Source: Lichenostomus cassidix (lineage: Eukaryota > Chordata > Aves > Passeriformes > Meliphagidae). From it: a stretch of DNA of 64,000 bases. This document shows, one piece after another, positions 23,701-38,700 of the stretch (position 1 is its first letter; each line of letters starts with the position of its first letter). The notes beneath the pieces are model-generated. The model saw only the letters and a program-made list of their open reading frames with translations, searched no databases and was not told the origin of the DNA. The position numbers and the translations under genes were made by a program. The stretch is taken from contig CM039196.1 in NCBI GenBank assembly GCA_008360975.2, positions 9,900,263 through 9,964,262 on the forward strand. The letters run 5' to 3'.

Positions 23701-26700
23701 TCTGCAGCTGTAGAGCCATCAGCAGTCTCCATCAAATTGCCACCCACATCTCCCAAAGTGGACCAGAGGACCAGTTCCCACATTCATTTCTGAAACACTG
23801 TCCTCCTTTCATTCCCAAAAGCTGCTGTTAAAGTGTAAAGAAGCTGCTTTAACTAGATTGTTAACCATGTGCTTCTTGGCCGCTTGTACTCTGTTGTCTT
23901 TCAAATCTGTTGCTTGCCCGCTATCTGCAATTACTTGGGTTATCTTTAAGTTACAGTGTAGTGCTCATCAGACTGAAAGCTTCATTTTAAAACTTTCTAC
24001 CTATTATAGTTATAAGTAGTACCAAGATCCACACGACTGAAAAATGTGAAATATTTTGTTGTCATTTCCCCCTGCCCTCTTCTGTGAGTTTACATTGTGC
24101 TTTTGGCAGCGCTTTGTGTAAAGTCAGTTGTTGATGATGACTTACACTTTCTGGCTTACAAAGAGTTTGGTGTTGCTTCCAAGTCTGCTCCCACCCTGTT
24201 GCAGAGAACCTTTGCAGAAATGAAAACTTCTTAAAAGAAACATCCACCATTTTGAGAGTACTTCCTTAGTAATTAGATTTTTAACAAGCCAGTTAAACCA
24301 CATACGACATTTGATACAAGTTCCCGTTTTAAAAAGAGGGAAACAACCCACTTCAGAGTGCTGGCAGGTCAAGCCAGCGAGTCTTTATTTATATCTCGAT
24401 ACACTAACTTTTTATCTGGGTGAGATTTGCTGTGACTCTGTATCTCCTTATTGACACAGGCTTTTAAAACTTGAGATACCTTGGTTTTTTAAGGGTAGAT
24501 TTGCATTTGTTGAATGTTCTTTGCATTTATGCTCTTGGGAGAGATGTGTATTACTGAATGGGAAGTTGCTGAAGCTAATGAAAAGTACACTTTTCAAGGA
24601 CTAAAATCTGTCAAGTCTGCATTCTGATATCCCATTTAAGAGCCTTCAGGATAGGAATGCCTCAATAAGACTGTACTAAATATGGATATGATTACAGAGT
24701 CTCTTTAGTGTTCCCATTCTTTATTACTGGAATCCTCTTTTTGCTGGTAGCCAGGGCACTTTACGTCTCATTGGCAGAATTTGTGCTTCTAATGCTTTTA
24801 ATGAATTCAGAATTCTTTTAATGAATTCAGAATTTACACTAGTATTTCAAGTCCTTTATTTCATCATCTTTATGTGTGTCTCAAATTTTGTAACTGGCAC
24901 TTTGCCTGGATGGGTCTATATTCAGATCTGTTTATGCTGCTTGGATAGGATTTCCACAGCTTAAAAGATGCTATTTTTTTCCCCCCTCAAGTTCCATGTC
25001 TATTATTGCATAACCATGCAAATTCTACTCTTCCCTTTATTGGTTGTAGGGTCCACATGCTCTCCTGTTTCTGTTACTTTTAAAAAGGCAGATAATTAAC
25101 TCGGAATGTGTGAGCTCTGAGAGTATTTTGTCTGCGACTGTGTCCAAACCCATTTTTACATATGCAGATGGAGAGGATCAGAGGGATCTTTTGCCATGTT
25201 GTTACTGACTGTGGTTACCTGTGTGGCAGTATGAGCTGCTGGGGTGTCTGAGGTGGTGGTCCTGCTGCTAGTTCAGTCAGTACAAGGGCTTGCTGCCGTT
25301 GAAAGGGGAGATGGCTTTACTTTGACTCATCCTTTTGCCTTCTGTGCTCTCTGACTGTTTGGGCATAGCCCTTCTTGCTGACTCTCAGCAAGATGCTGTG
25401 CTCATCTCTTCACTGCCCCAAAAGAAGAGAGTTAGCTTTTTTTTTTTTTTGACTGGGTGTGTATTCTGTTGGACTGGTTCACAGAGGGGTCTTGTGAGAG
25501 CCAGAGCCTGCATAACTAAGTGGCAGCAGCACATGTCTGGAAGAGGGAGTAAAACCTCTCCATTTTTGGCAGTGGTGAGCTGTTAATTTGCCTTTCTGCA
25601 TCTTATGAATCTATGTCCTTCACTCCAGGGACCTCTCTGTCCTGTGGAACTCCTGTGTGCTGTTGCACTGTAAACCCTGATGTAACATGTTTTCCTTCCC
25701 TAGATGAGTTAGAATCAGCAGTTACCAAATTATGATCTCCAAGTGACAAGTGTTCTACAGCTGTTGTGAGCAGTCCCTCTGAGAGGTCAAACCCACAGAC
25801 TTGTCATTTCAACCTGACGGCTCTGGAACATAACCACATCAGGATTGCTGTTGTCCAGAGATTTGGAGACCACTGCTGTGCATTCACAATGTTGTGATTT
25901 GCTACTGTTGATTTCACACTAAGCTACTGCTTAGAAGCTTCTCAGAAGAGTGATCCAGTTGTGGATCAGCATGTGTTGTAACCTCAATGCTGTTTATGAC
26001 AACGTCCAGTTACACAAATCCCAACCAAATACCAATGCAGGGCTTAAAAAATGTCCTTGTGTGCCCTCTTTGCAGTGGGCATGTAGAGGGTTGCTTGTTG
26101 TAGCTGGGTGCTGCACACCTCTGCACTCAAGCCTTGTGCTTCTCTTTATTCCCTTTACCAGAGCTGTGGTTTAAAATCCATACTGTCTTGTTTCCTGCTG
26201 GTTCTGTTCCTATCCTTGGACTCTTTGTTTAGTGGAGATCTCCTTTGTACCAGATTTGTCAGATGTTTGTAGAATGGCAGTGCTGTGTTTTGACTTAGTG
26301 CTTGTGGAGTAGCTGCATGCTGGTGTAGCAGGAAGGGTCTGGTTCCTCAGATAGCTGGCTTGGCTGAGCCCCTCTTCCTGTAGGAATACAAGGGAGTTGG
26401 TATTTTGTCCAGAGGCCTTGGCCCTGGAAATTTTCCCTGAGGGGTCAGTTCAGTGGCTGCTTGTTTGGTGTTCATGATTTTTTTTTTTTGTTTTGGGTTG
26501 GGGTTTTTTTTGTTTTGTTTTTTGTTTTGTTTTGGTTTTTTGGGGTTTTTTTTGTTTTTTGGCAGAAAAGAGCAGATCCTGTTGGACTTTTTCTAGAAAC
26601 TTTCAGAGGGAAGCCAGCAGCAAATAATTCTTGATATGCATGAGGAGGGTTAACTTAATATTTTGCATGCATAAGGATAAATAAAGGACTAAAGAAGACA

Positions 26701-29700
26701 GTATATTGGTTACTAATAGTTTTCGTTTATTAAAGTTTTTTTTCCATCTAGGATGTTGGCTCAAATCCAGCCCAGGTCAGTACTGAGGTGTTAACTGTTT
26801 ATTTGTTTGTGTAAAATGTTTACACTCACTCCAGTCTGTTCCTCCCACCAAACTGTCCAGGATGCTATTTCATTTCTGTTTGTACAAAGTCATGTCCCTC
26901 ACTCTAGCCTGAGCCAATTCACCTCCCTCCCAGAGACATTTGGGTCAGGATAGGCCGTTTGCTACTGCCTTTGTCTGGGACTTCCTGGAAATGCCAGAGG
27001 ATGTGTTTGCTGTCAGGCAGAGATCAGAAATAGATCTTGCATAAGACCCACTCCAGGAGCAGACGGTCAGAGGCTGTACTTACCCTCCTTGGAGTCCAAA
27101 GCTGTTTCCAATTTCACAGCTGACACACAGGGAGAGAAATGGAGACTCTCTAATTTGTGCAAATACTTGTTCCTCGTGATCTTTTACAGGGCTAGCTGTA
27201 ACTGCTTGTTGAGCACCAGTCAATTTGCTACCAAAAGGAGAGGATTCTGACAAAAAACTTGGTGGCCGGTGGAACTCATAGCAAGCTGCAGATTCAGGCT
27301 GAGAAATTCCAGTTTAAATATTTTTAGTACAGGCTCGAGAGTCAGATTTGCTTTCTATTCTGACATAATGTGGACTTGCTGTGTTATATTGGGCTGTTCA
27401 GGGCTGCATCTCAGTTCTCCGTTTCTGAAAGGTACATTTCTTTTGTGCTTTTAAGGAAGTGTGAATGTTAGGATTTTGATTTGTGATTTTTGAATTGAGG
27501 ATTTTGATTTGTGATCATCGTTTGGATTCAGGTGCAGTGCCTGCAGACTTTACAGCCTCTTCTATCAGTACAAAATGGAGTATGTGGAGATTTAGGTTTA
27601 GGGTGTGGAGCTGTGGCAGCTGTGACTGAAAAATGTGACTGAAAAAGGCTTCCATGTGATTAGTGCTGTAACTTGTGGGTGGGGTAATCATCTAAGGACA
27701 GTGGTACTTAAATCACACTGGTCTGAATCCATGGAGGTCAGGAGCTGGAGTACTGAGTAAAGGCTGGTTACGTCTGTTTTACGCATCACCTTGTGACAGT
27801 CCTCTTGTGCAATCTCCAGCTTCTCTGTCCAGTGAAGCAGAGCCCAGCTTTGTGCTCTTCAGCATTGAGCAAATGTTGAGGTCAGTTCAGCTTTTGCATG
27901 CGCTGTGTCACAGGATGTGCTGCAGCTGTGAAGTGCAAACCCTTGACAAACTTTTCCTCATTCTCCTGAAGATTGTTATAGAGCTGTGGAAGAACTTTTT
28001 TGACTGCGCTTATCCAGCTTTGAAAATGGTTTCCTGTTATTCAGGACTCTGACAGTGCAGTGAATCTAGGTAGAATGGAACCACACAAGGGATTATTTTC
28101 TGTTTTAGCTTCACATGACCATGAATCTCTGTGCAGAGGCATTCAAGGCTTGTGTAGCTGGATCTGGCATTCTCAGGAGCCTTTGGTAGCTGTGAAACTG
28201 AAAACATTTATTTGTTTAGTAAGCTGGAACATGGAATTCAGTTTTAGGCAGCCAGTCTTAGCATAGGGTGTTTTTTTCTTGGCATGAGTTGTTTGCTGCT
28301 CAGGACTATAAACAGAGGGAAGTAAATATAAGATGTCTCTTTGCACTTCAAGCGTGGAGAAAGCCATGCTACAAAAAAGAGGATGCTCTATGTGTCAGGA
28401 AATAACCCTTCCCTCCCCCCTGATCCAGCACTTCTGGAAGTGGGAAAGAAACAGGAGGACACTGCTTTGGAAGGGAACAGCCTCTGAAAGTAGCTGTCAC
28501 AGTGCTGCTGCTTAGGTTGAGTGCTCCTCTTGGAGGCAATAGGTGAAGAATACAACAGCCAGCCTTGCTGGGTTTGTATGGCCTTGCTTTTGTCTATGCT
28601 GTCCTTAGATCTTCAGTGCCAATAAGAGTTTGTTCTTCCTGGTGTTTCTGTTGCCAGCTTTTGAATGTGATAGGCAAGGCAGTGGAATGGACAGTTGAGG
28701 TTAATTTGAAGAACTTCAAAAGGCTTCACTTGGTTTTAGCAGCTTTTTGTCTGAAAACAAGAAAAACATATTCAAACAGTATTTTGTTTCTCTGGAGCAT
28801 CAGGTACATCCCTTCTGAAAGGAGAAGGACTTGAAGCACAAATCACTTTCATTGTGAGGATGCTCAGCACGCATGTGACATGTTGACAAATATTTATCTC
28901 TGACCATGAAAGCACTTACATGCCTTGTGAGACTTCCATTATCTCAGCCATCTAATGAACTGTTCTGAGACAGTGGAAAGGGCATGAAAGTTTTAAGGAA
29001 ATTGGAGAAAGGCAGAATAACTGCATGTTTCTCTTTTGTAGGTGGCGGTTCATTTCTCTCACCTGGTTTAAGCTGGAGTCTTATTTAGTGTTCAAAGAGC
29101 TCAGTGGAAAAATTCTGGTCCTACAGGAAAATAATTTGTGGTTCCTTCACACAACTTGGACTGTAGGCCAGGGAGCGCTGTGGATTTGTATTGTTTCATC
29201 CAGGGAACTGTGCTGACTCAATCTTAAAGCACTTGCAGTGTCTCTCAGCCATCATGCTGAGCTGGTGATCCCATGGCCTGTGGATCTAGTTAAGATAAGG
29301 TGACCTCCCTGCCAGCTCAGTGATGTGCGCAGAGCCAGCAGCCCAAGGATTTCCTAACCTGTTTGCATCCAAGATGACAAGAGGTGGATCCGAGGTGCTC
29401 CCTCTAGGAATGAGGCTGTGATTCCCAGGGACTGCTGGTGTCAAGCTGCAAACTGGTCAGCTGTTTTTCTAACAGTGTTGCTGTGCCCTTGAGAGCCTTG
29501 CAGCTGCTGGGCTACACAGGAACCTGCTGACTCCACGTGATGCTGCCCAGCACTCCAACACCCTCACCATGCAGACAAATACTGCTGAGCCTATAGGTCT
29601 GGGTGTCACAGAAATGTATTCATTTGCAAGGAAGTGGTGTGGGCAGTTCCAGGAAGGATCTAGCGGTGAATTTAATGGTTTTTCAGCACACACATACAAA

Positions 29701-32700
29701 TAGCCCTCCTGCCCCTCAGAGGGATCTGGTGGAAGGTCTGAGCTCACATGATGGCTTCTCTTGGTTTTTTTGTAGCATACAGAGTTGGCTCATCTTCAGT
29801 TTTATGGTCAGGAGTCTCTGTCAAAAGCTCACTCTTAGGGTCAGATGGCACAAAGGCATTCCAGTGGATACACAGTGTGTATAGCCTTAGGGACTGAGCC
29901 ATGTCACAATTCTGGGGCTGGAAAACCAAAATAAAATGTCAGCACAGGCTCAGGGGGAAGTGGCAGGTGAGGGATAGTGAGGGATGTCTCCAGAATTCAG
30001 AACATTTCAGTTCGTGCTGTCTGCTGATAGCATCATTCCGGGCTGTGTTTTTTTTCTGGTCTGCATCTGAGCTGCAGATGAATTATGGGAATCTGACAGG
30101 AGGGTAGGTGATTTCTTTCAACTAATGGCAGGATGGGCAGGATTTACAATTTGTGTTCTGGCCTGAGTTTTGAAGGTGAAAGTAGAGCATTTCCAATTTA
30201 AAGAAGAAGTTTTATTCACTTACTTGAACAAGGGCTCAATTCTGGCATTGGTCTTTTTAATGCATTTTCTAAAAGCTGCTTAAGTCATAGAGTGGTTGGA
30301 ACTGTGCTTCCTAGAAACTTAATGAGTTTATCTAAAAAAAACCAAACTATCACCTCAGTAAACGTTTATTGGATTAGTAAGTTGAATTAGTTTGGAAAGT
30401 GTCTGGTGATCAGCAGGGCAAGTTCCAGGAACAGCCTGGGTTTGCATGCTGGGAAAGGGGAGACCCCTGCACCTGTCCGTTTACACTGACAGTGTGTGAT
30501 GGTGTCAGCTCTGCTGGAACTACAGCCAGAGCACTCCAAGGGTTTGCAGTTCATCCCCAAATGTGCAGCGAGTAGTTACCGATAAACAGCTCCTGAAATC
30601 GCTTTATGCAGGCTATATTTGCACACTCTTTTACAACTCCAGGCCTGGGGTGGTAGTAGTGCATGTTAGTTGTGACCAGTTAGTTGGCTACAAGCTCTGG
30701 AATAAACTCTCCAGCTTGGGTCTCAGTGGTTGGGGCAGGAAGCCACAGTCATTGCTGCAGCTGCTCATGCAGACCACATCTCACACTGCAGTGTCTTTTC
30801 TTTGTTTAGACATTTGCTGATAGTGGTCAGAGCTGGGTGCATAGGCTGCTGTACTGGGCAAGGCTCGCTGGTTTGGCTGTCAGTATTCCAGTTATGGCAC
30901 AGAAAGGATTCACAGTGGCTGCCACAACCTGATTTTGACAGCAGCTCTGTCTGTCACAGGATGAATCCCTGTTCAGTTTGTCTCTGCAGCCTGAGGCAGC
31001 CAGGCATAGCTTCTGCCTTTGCTGTTAAGCTTTTTGGAAGCACCCATACAAGAGTTTGTAAATTGGTGCCACAAATGCAAAGTTTAGCTTATTCTAAGGG
31101 GCAGTTTTGGTCTCCAAGTACAGAGAAGCTTCAGGAATTCAATGGATATTGTATTTACTGTAATTCACCATACCACGTATTGATATTAGTTTGGACATTC
31201 TTTTTGTTAAGCAGTGACACAAAGCAAAACTTTCACCAGTACCCTGATAATGAGAAAGAACAAGGCTTTGATTAAACATCTGTACATTAAAGAAAGAGCT
31301 GAAATATTATACTGACAATACAATCTGAACTTCATCTGGGCAATGTAAAGTAAAAATCCCAGTGGCTGCTCTGTACTGATACTCCAGCAGTTTTTAGGTC
31401 TGGAAAATGGCTTATCTTTTGTGTCTTGAATTTTTCTGTATCTTAAATAACAATCTGCCCCTGCTTCACAAGAAAGCTGAGAGCTTTTATGTGTCCTGTG
31501 TTCTAACCATCTTCTTGACATATTGGTTAAATTTTGGAATACTTAAATGTCATCTCTAAATGTTTTACACAGTGTAAGCCTAGCTATTTTATGTGCTTTC
31601 TATGTAAGTGAACTGGAGAACTTGAGGATTTTAAAAGCATCTAATTGCACTTCGAGTTTTTAAGGTCTCATTTTAAATGTAGCCTTTGTATTTTATTGCT
31701 TTTGTAATCTCTGATCTTTTTGCATTTAAAAGCATTGATTAGAATATAATGTCTTAAGAAACTGTAGGTAAATGCCTTTTACCTGGAAGTTGATGCCTCC
31801 CTTTACCTGTTCATGGTTTTCATATTTCTGATGATGCTCTTCCATTTTGCTGAGAAAAATAAAAACTGCTCTTACAATGGGAATTCCTGCCATCAGTGTT
31901 TGGGGCTCCCCACACCTTCTGCAGTCAAACTCCAGGGCAGTGAGAAGTCCTACAGCAAGGCTCCAGCAAGTCGTCTTGATGCAGGTCTTGTAGAGCACTG
32001 CAAATATTTCTTTTGAAAGGCTACTTAATACGATAAATATACCCAGGCTCCCCATTCCTCTGCAGTTACTCACAACGTAAAACTGTCATGCCAGAGATTG
32101 GGTTACTGCCTTGAGCTGTCTCCCTTATATGTGAGCTGGAGCTGCATTTACTCCTGGAGGTGTGGGAGAGAAGACTTACTTGAACCTAATGAGATTTTTA
32201 AAGATTGCATTCAGCGATTTTGCAAAGAGGCTGCAAGCTCAGACTTCAGTTCTAGAGATGCAACTCCCTTCCCCTCATTCTCTTAGGGGACAGCAAAAAT
32301 CAAGGATTTGAGTTCAGCATCTTGCAGGCATTAAGAAAAAAGGGCTGGAGAATGGTGTGTGATTCTGCAAATGAGAGGTCTGCAATTCATCTTGCGCTGA
32401 ATGAGACATGATTAGCGTGTAAAATCCATGTCCTCATTTAGAGCTGCCCTTATGGGTATCTTGATTTTTATTTCTATTTGCCAGTCTTCTAGGCATCTTC
32501 TGCTGCATAAACCAGGAAAAGCTGTAGCAGTTCTACTTATTTGGGTAAATAGAGGCGGGGGGAAAAATAGGGGAGGTGCAGATACCTGTTCTGTGCAGCT
32601 GCAGTAGAGGAAATACTGTAGTTTGTGCTCAGACTTCTCATCCTGATTCCCCATGTGCTGTCTGGGCTTTCAGGGACATGTGGCACCAGAGATGCTGGGG

Positions 32701-35700
32701 GAAATGGAACTGTGTGGCTCAATGCATTTGCTCTGTGTGGTGGCTGGATGAGCAATGCTGTCTCCAGTGCCACTCACTTTCCAGATGTCCCATGCTAGAA
32801 GCAGAGCTACAGGCAACGTGTGGTTTGATGGGTGTGCAGATGTGGCTTTCAGCTGTTGAAAATGAAAGGCTGGTATCTCAGGCATTTGAAGCATCTTGCT
32901 TCAGTTATGCTTCCATTTCCTCCCCAGCAGTAGATGAGATGTGGGAGAAAATTGACCACCATCCTTTTGATCTACTCACTATATTGATAATGCTGTGATT
33001 TGCTGTGTCAGCATGGCTTAATAATCCTCAGTTGTTGCAAGAGATGAACTGCATATGGAAATCCTTTCTGCAGAGGAAAGCAAATTTAGATTTCTCTAAA
33101 TCGCTTCATTTAAAAAAAAAAGAGAAAAATCATAAACTGCTTATGAATAGTGGAAGATTTAGTGCTTGAGGAAAAATTAGCATTGAAAAGCTGCTTGATG
33201 TCAGTTGGCAAATGTGAATTTGTCAATGCCTTGTCATGTAGGTTTTTCTATAACTAGTCTGTGATGTGTTTTGCTTCACTGTGTCACCTTAATCTAAGAG
33301 CATTTTTGAGATGCACAGGAGAGGGGAAGTGAACTAAGTATGCTTTGATATGCATGGGAAGATACATCTAAACATATATAAATACACTTTCCTTTTTAGT
33401 GACTTCACTGTACCTAGGTAGAGCAGCTCAGATTCCTAGAAAGGGGTGTTGTTGATGTGTGCATCAGTACAAAGGGCCCCGGTGTTACCCATTGCTGTTC
33501 CAGATAGTAGAACAGTGCTGTGATCCCTAGGCTGGTGTTACTGCTCTTTGTCAGACAGACCTGGGCTGTGGGAAGCTGAAGAATGTGCCCCTGGCTGCAC
33601 AGAGCCGTTCCTGCTGCAGGATACTGCATCTGCAGGACAGCGAGTGCTGACACGCAGCCATGGCGAAGGAGCCTGTGTTGGAGCCCCTGGAATGCGTGAG
33701 CTGTTCCTCGGCCCACGGAGCTGTGGGCTGGAGAGATAGCACAGGAATGTGCAGTATAGAACTTGCTCTTTTCAGTGCGGCTTGAACGAGTAAATGGGGC
33801 TTAGCCTCAGGATTTGTCCTGCTCTTCCATCTTGCCACTTTGGTGGTAGAAGAGATATTTTCTGAGTGGTTCAATGCACTGGACATCAGCGTGAGAGTTC
33901 TTGTCCTGAGCTGTCGAAATGACCAGTAGAGCTTTGGCTTTTGCTGGGAATTACCTTGAATCAATGCAGTTGGTATGAAAGGGCCAGTGGTGCATATCCA
34001 GTGCAGACTGGTGTGGGGGGTTTTTAGACGAGAATCCCAAGGACCTCATAGTTAAAAATGATTTTTGGCAAAAGCGAGGAAAGAGAGAGAGGAGCAAACT
34101 AATGTCCCTGGACCTCCAGATGTCTTGGAGTGCTTTGTAGCAGTAAAGGTATCAAATGTGGAATCATTCTTTAGCTGTCCCTCCTCCACAAGAAAATCTG
34201 TGTTGAAAGCCCACCTGAATGCAAACACCAATGTCCTCCCATATTGGGAGGATTTGGTTTGAGCAGTCCTTAGGCCTGAATATGATTTCAGTTGAGTATG
34301 TAATGTTTGGGTTGCCCTGTGGAGGGAGGAGGACTCTGTCCTGTCTCATGTTTTTACCCAGCGTTACCAGCTGGTTGGCCAGGTTACCTGAGCCCGTGGA
34401 GGACCAGTTGTGCACATGCTGAGGTGCTCTGTGCTGCAGTGCACAGGAGCTAGGGTTTTATTGGCTGTGTGACTCTCCAGAGTAGCCATGATAAGCAGGA
34501 GTGTCTAGGTTGGTGGTGTTTTAGCAGGTATCCATCCCTTTTGCACCCTCCTGAGCAGCACCCTGCTAATGAAATGGAAAATACAGATTTCTATGTGCAC
34601 AGCCCATGCATGGCTGAGCCGTACCGAGTCTTTGGAAACAAGTGATTCTGTTCCATGCACATGTCTGTGAGTTGACGTTTTGTCTCTGGGTTGTGTTAGT
34701 AGCTTGTTGTAGGGGTGAGAGTGGAGAGAGGGGTGATCCTGGGGAGGAGCAATGGTTTGAAGGTCTGGCATAACTCCGTCTGCTTTACTTATTGGTACAA
34801 AATGGTTAAATCTGTTCTCTGGAGATAACTAAATCTGTGGTGTTTATCCGTGGGAGGTTCTGCCTCCTGGAGCTGTGTCTGTAATGTTCCAGAGAGTATT
34901 TGGAGCAGCGGTAAGGCTGTGGTGAGGTCAGTGTGTGTGGTTGTTTCCGGAGTACTGGGCGGGTGCTGCTGTGAAGATGCGCGAATCCGTGGGGAGGTGC
35001 AGCACACGTGGCACCGCAGAGAGTTTCTGTGTGCCTAAAACAGGGACAGGTTCCCGGCTCTTGCGGGGCTGAACAGGTGAGGTGACGGTACTGCAAAGCT
35101 GGGCACTGCCGTGGCTTTCGTCGCTCTGTCCCTCTGAGGGTGTTGGTGGTGCCCTCTGATGGATGGTGCCGGTGGGGCCCGAGCGACTGCCTTGGGATGG
35201 GCCAGTCAGCTGCTTCCTGCGGGTTGCGGGGACCAACTATCTGATTCACACCTCCTGCAGCACTGTCCCTCAGGAGTCACCTTGCGCAGGAACACTTCAT
35301 TACCCACTAAATCGATCGAGCCTTTAATATTTCTATTTAAGCACTTAATATTCCATTTAAAGAGTGGCCACTGTAGTGAACTCAGTGCTGTGACGAGAGA
35401 TGCAGCACTGCACAAGGCACATCCCTGTCACAGTTCATCGGGTTACAAATGCTGATCCCTTTTGCAAAGTAGAGAGCAATGCATCTCTTTCCGTTAATAA
35501 ATCTCCCTTCTTTCCCCTCAACTGTTATCTCATATTGTCTTCTGGTAGTTGCACAAATCCTAAATGAATGCACAGTGCTTTTGGACCTCTTGGGATCAAG
35601 TGCTTCATAGAAAACAAAATGTTAAATCAGTTTGGTTAATTTTTGGTTGGGTTTTGAATAATTGCCTCAAGTCACACTCTGGACTGCAGAACTCCTTGGG

Positions 35701-38700
35701 CTGACCTCCAAGGGAGCGACCTGCAGCCTGTGCTTGTGGGTTGGCGAGTCGCTTCCCTGTGGCAGGGTGATGTCCATGAGGTGGGACGGTGCCACTACCA
35801 CTCTCACCCTGCCTTTCCCGGAGACATTCCGCTGCTGGTGTTGGACCCTTTATACGGGTGCAATTTCCCATTTCAGCAGAGTTTCAGGCAGCTATGGTTG
35901 CTGGTGGGATTGGATGAGGGAACAGCAACGGGGACGGAATGGGGAAGACCTTCCCTCTGTCGTGGCTGTGAGCTTGTAGCTCCTGGGGCGCAGGGAAGGG
36001 AGAACACGGGACTTGGGGGAGAGCAAGCACGCACAAGGAGAGGTCCTTTTCTATCGGGAAACCCGTGTGTGAGAGCCTTTCCTGTCCCGCCGGGTTGGGG
36101 AGGTGCCTTCGTGCAGCTGCCTCGGTATTCAGTTGTAAAGCTGGAGTTCAGTTTGAGTAACCGAGTGATTCCTCTCCAGGCTTTTCTCCTCCCTCCGCTT
36201 CCCGTTCCTCGGCTCTGCCTTGTTTGCTCAAGTCAGGAAGGGGGAGGGTGTGGGGGAAGTTAATCATTAATCTTAACTCCTTCATAGCCATGGGGTTCAG
36301 TGCTCCTGGTATTTCCAGACCTCTCTTCTTCTAGAGACTTGTAAAAGTAAACCGGTTCGTGTAGCCGAGTTTACTCTGTGTCATTAGCAAAAGGCTGTGT
36401 GTGTCTGTCCCCTGGATCATCACAGAGAGGAGCCGAGCAGGGAAGTTTCTGTGCTGAGATGGTTACAGCTGCCCGTCCTGCACTGAGGGCTGGAGGGTGG
36501 AAAAATGGTTTGGGTCCCCTCTGCAGGGCCGGAGGAGCCCAACACCCTCACGGGATTTTCACTTCCTGGTGGAGTTTGATTTGTCTTTGTCATTGGAGGG
36601 GAGAAGCAAAAACCACTCCTTCTCGGCTAGCACTTCTCTGGGAGGTTGTGTGTGTGAAACCTTCAGTCATAGGACCTGCCTGACTGTAGGAATTGCAGCT
36701 CATCGGCAGTTCCCTGGAGGTATGTGCCTTTCACTCTGGAATCCACCAGCTGTTCTTTTGCTTAAAAAGAAGATGCAGGTCATTTTTCCCCAGCTGTGGA
36801 ATGCTTGTCTGCCTTAAGAGAATCTGCTTCTGGGATATTTTGGCCCCTTTAGGAAGATAGATCCTGTGACTTTAATGATTTGGAGCATCTTTAACTAAAT
36901 GGAAGGCATATAGAAATAATTTAACAAAGTATTTAATTTGCTAATGGTTGTATTCTGCTCTTGAGTGCAGGACTGCATTTTTTTTTCTTTTGTGATGCTT
37001 TGTTTTTTTGGAAAGACTGGATGTAATACCAGCATCTTCCTCACCTTGTAATGCAGTAATACTGTCGTCTTCTAATACGTTTTCTTGAAGGCTTGCTAAG
37101 TGCATTGGCTGCTGTGGAGTGCTGTGCTGAGGAAGTTTCTCAGGGCTGGCAGGTGCTGCCTAGGGAGCTGTGGGCAGCCATTAGTGTGAGCAGTTGCTCA
37201 GTTGCTATTCTGGTGCCATCAGACAGCTCCAGCTCCTTGTGACCCAGTGGGGGACACTGCAGGATGGTCATGCTCAGGCTGAGCCCTTGTGCCCCAAACC
37301 TGAGCATCAAGTATGTGCTGTGTGTAGAAGGGACCTGCTGAGACTCTCTGAGGGCAGCTGGGTCTGTGCAGGGGGAAGGGAGATCCAGGATGGTTCACAG
37401 AGCATCCCCTCCTAATTCTGCTGAAGGTGCGTTACTGCTTTCTGGCTGAACTCCACATCTCCAAAGGGACCTGCCAGGTATGTCCTGATGCTGTTCCACG
37501 GGGAGCGCCGATGTCCCCAGTGAGCTGACTCCTCTCTAACAGCCTTGCAGAGGTGTGCACTGGTGCTGCTGCCCCAGTGGAAAGCTGGGCACATGGCCAG
37601 GGAGGTTTCCTTTGGACAGTGAGCACAGTGCAGACCTGCACACACTTGCTGGAGTTCCCCCCCATAGGGACTGCAATGGGCTCTGCAGGGTGGGCTCGTG
37701 GAGTGGAAGGTCCAACAGGTCAGGATTTGCCTTTGAGTCATCACAGAAGAGTGCAGGGTTGGGAACGGGCAGAGGATACGTTTGCAGGGAGAAGTCCAGA
37801 AAGCTGGGAATGCCTTTTTATGCCTCATCTCTGACAGGACTTCAAGATTTTTGAGAGGTGCTAACTGTGTGACGTGGGTCCTCTGCCTGGCATGAGTGAC
37901 AGTGTTTCTAGCTGGTGGAAGTTTTCCTTCTCTTCAGGAATTTGTGAGCAGTCTCCACCCAGCTAGTTGAGAATTGTTTCCAGGAGAAGAAATAGCGTTT
38001 ACCTGGCAGCCTCTGGAAGCTTGTTAACTGTTTGTATTATATACTGAGAGAGATTTTTGTTAGGAAGATTGAAACATGTACTCCTGCTGCACTGATGGAT
38101 TGATCTGAATGTTTCATGCTTCTTCCACTACCTTGGACTCTGGAGAAAACACCTCCCGAGATCTTGTTTCCTGCAGAAAGCAGTGCCTGCGGCCACAGTA
38201 AATATCTCCGTGATGATGTGGGGCCTGTAATTAGTCTGTGTCAATATCCTGTTGGAGTAGATCTCTGGGCAGGCTTGCCTAGGCTGCACTTCTGCAGGGT
38301 GCAGTGAGACTATGGGTCCCTGTTGTTGGGTGGTTTTCCAGTTAAGGCAAAAATCCGAGACTGACACAGCTTTTCTGGCTGCTTTGTTATGTCTTGGTGT
38401 TTTCTTTGTAGTAGAAGTTTGGTTAACTCGTTCATTCCTGGGCAGCAGTAATGTTTTCCAGGGCATTTGGTAGGTTACCCTAGATGAAAAGTCTTCCTAA
38501 AAACCTTCTGATACAGACTTTATGAATGATTAGAAAGAGACAAAGCTGTAGTCTAGGCTTTTACCATTTTGTTGGGTTTTTTTTTGCTTTCCTGCAGACG
38601 CCTTACTGGCAGACCTGGAATCCACCACCTCACATATCTCCAAACGACCAGTGTTTCTCACGGAGGAAACTCCTTACTCCTACCCAACTGGAAACCACAC

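Larger units (their letters stand above)
14331..38597 (+). other. PXN intron 1 (24 kb)
   Basis: No internal gene was recognised on either strand. It holds a 26-bp perfect palindrome at 14,841-14,866, a MIR-like remnant near 19,594, a 20-bp tandem duplication at 24,795-24,834 and a T/G tract at 26,478-26,562. GC content rises modestly at 34.8-36.2 kb, which might mark an internal regulatory region or alternative promoter, but no exon could be supported. Confidence 0.8.

Noticed and set aside
30286..30312. TCATAGAGTGGTTGGAAC, resembling the end of a CR1 element
   Set aside because: Only about 18 bases match the CR1 end and the following sequence does not continue the element.
30730..31275. 181-aa open frame in PXN intron 1
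   Set aside because: No recognisable domain, no splice context, ordinary composition. Expected by chance in 24 kb.
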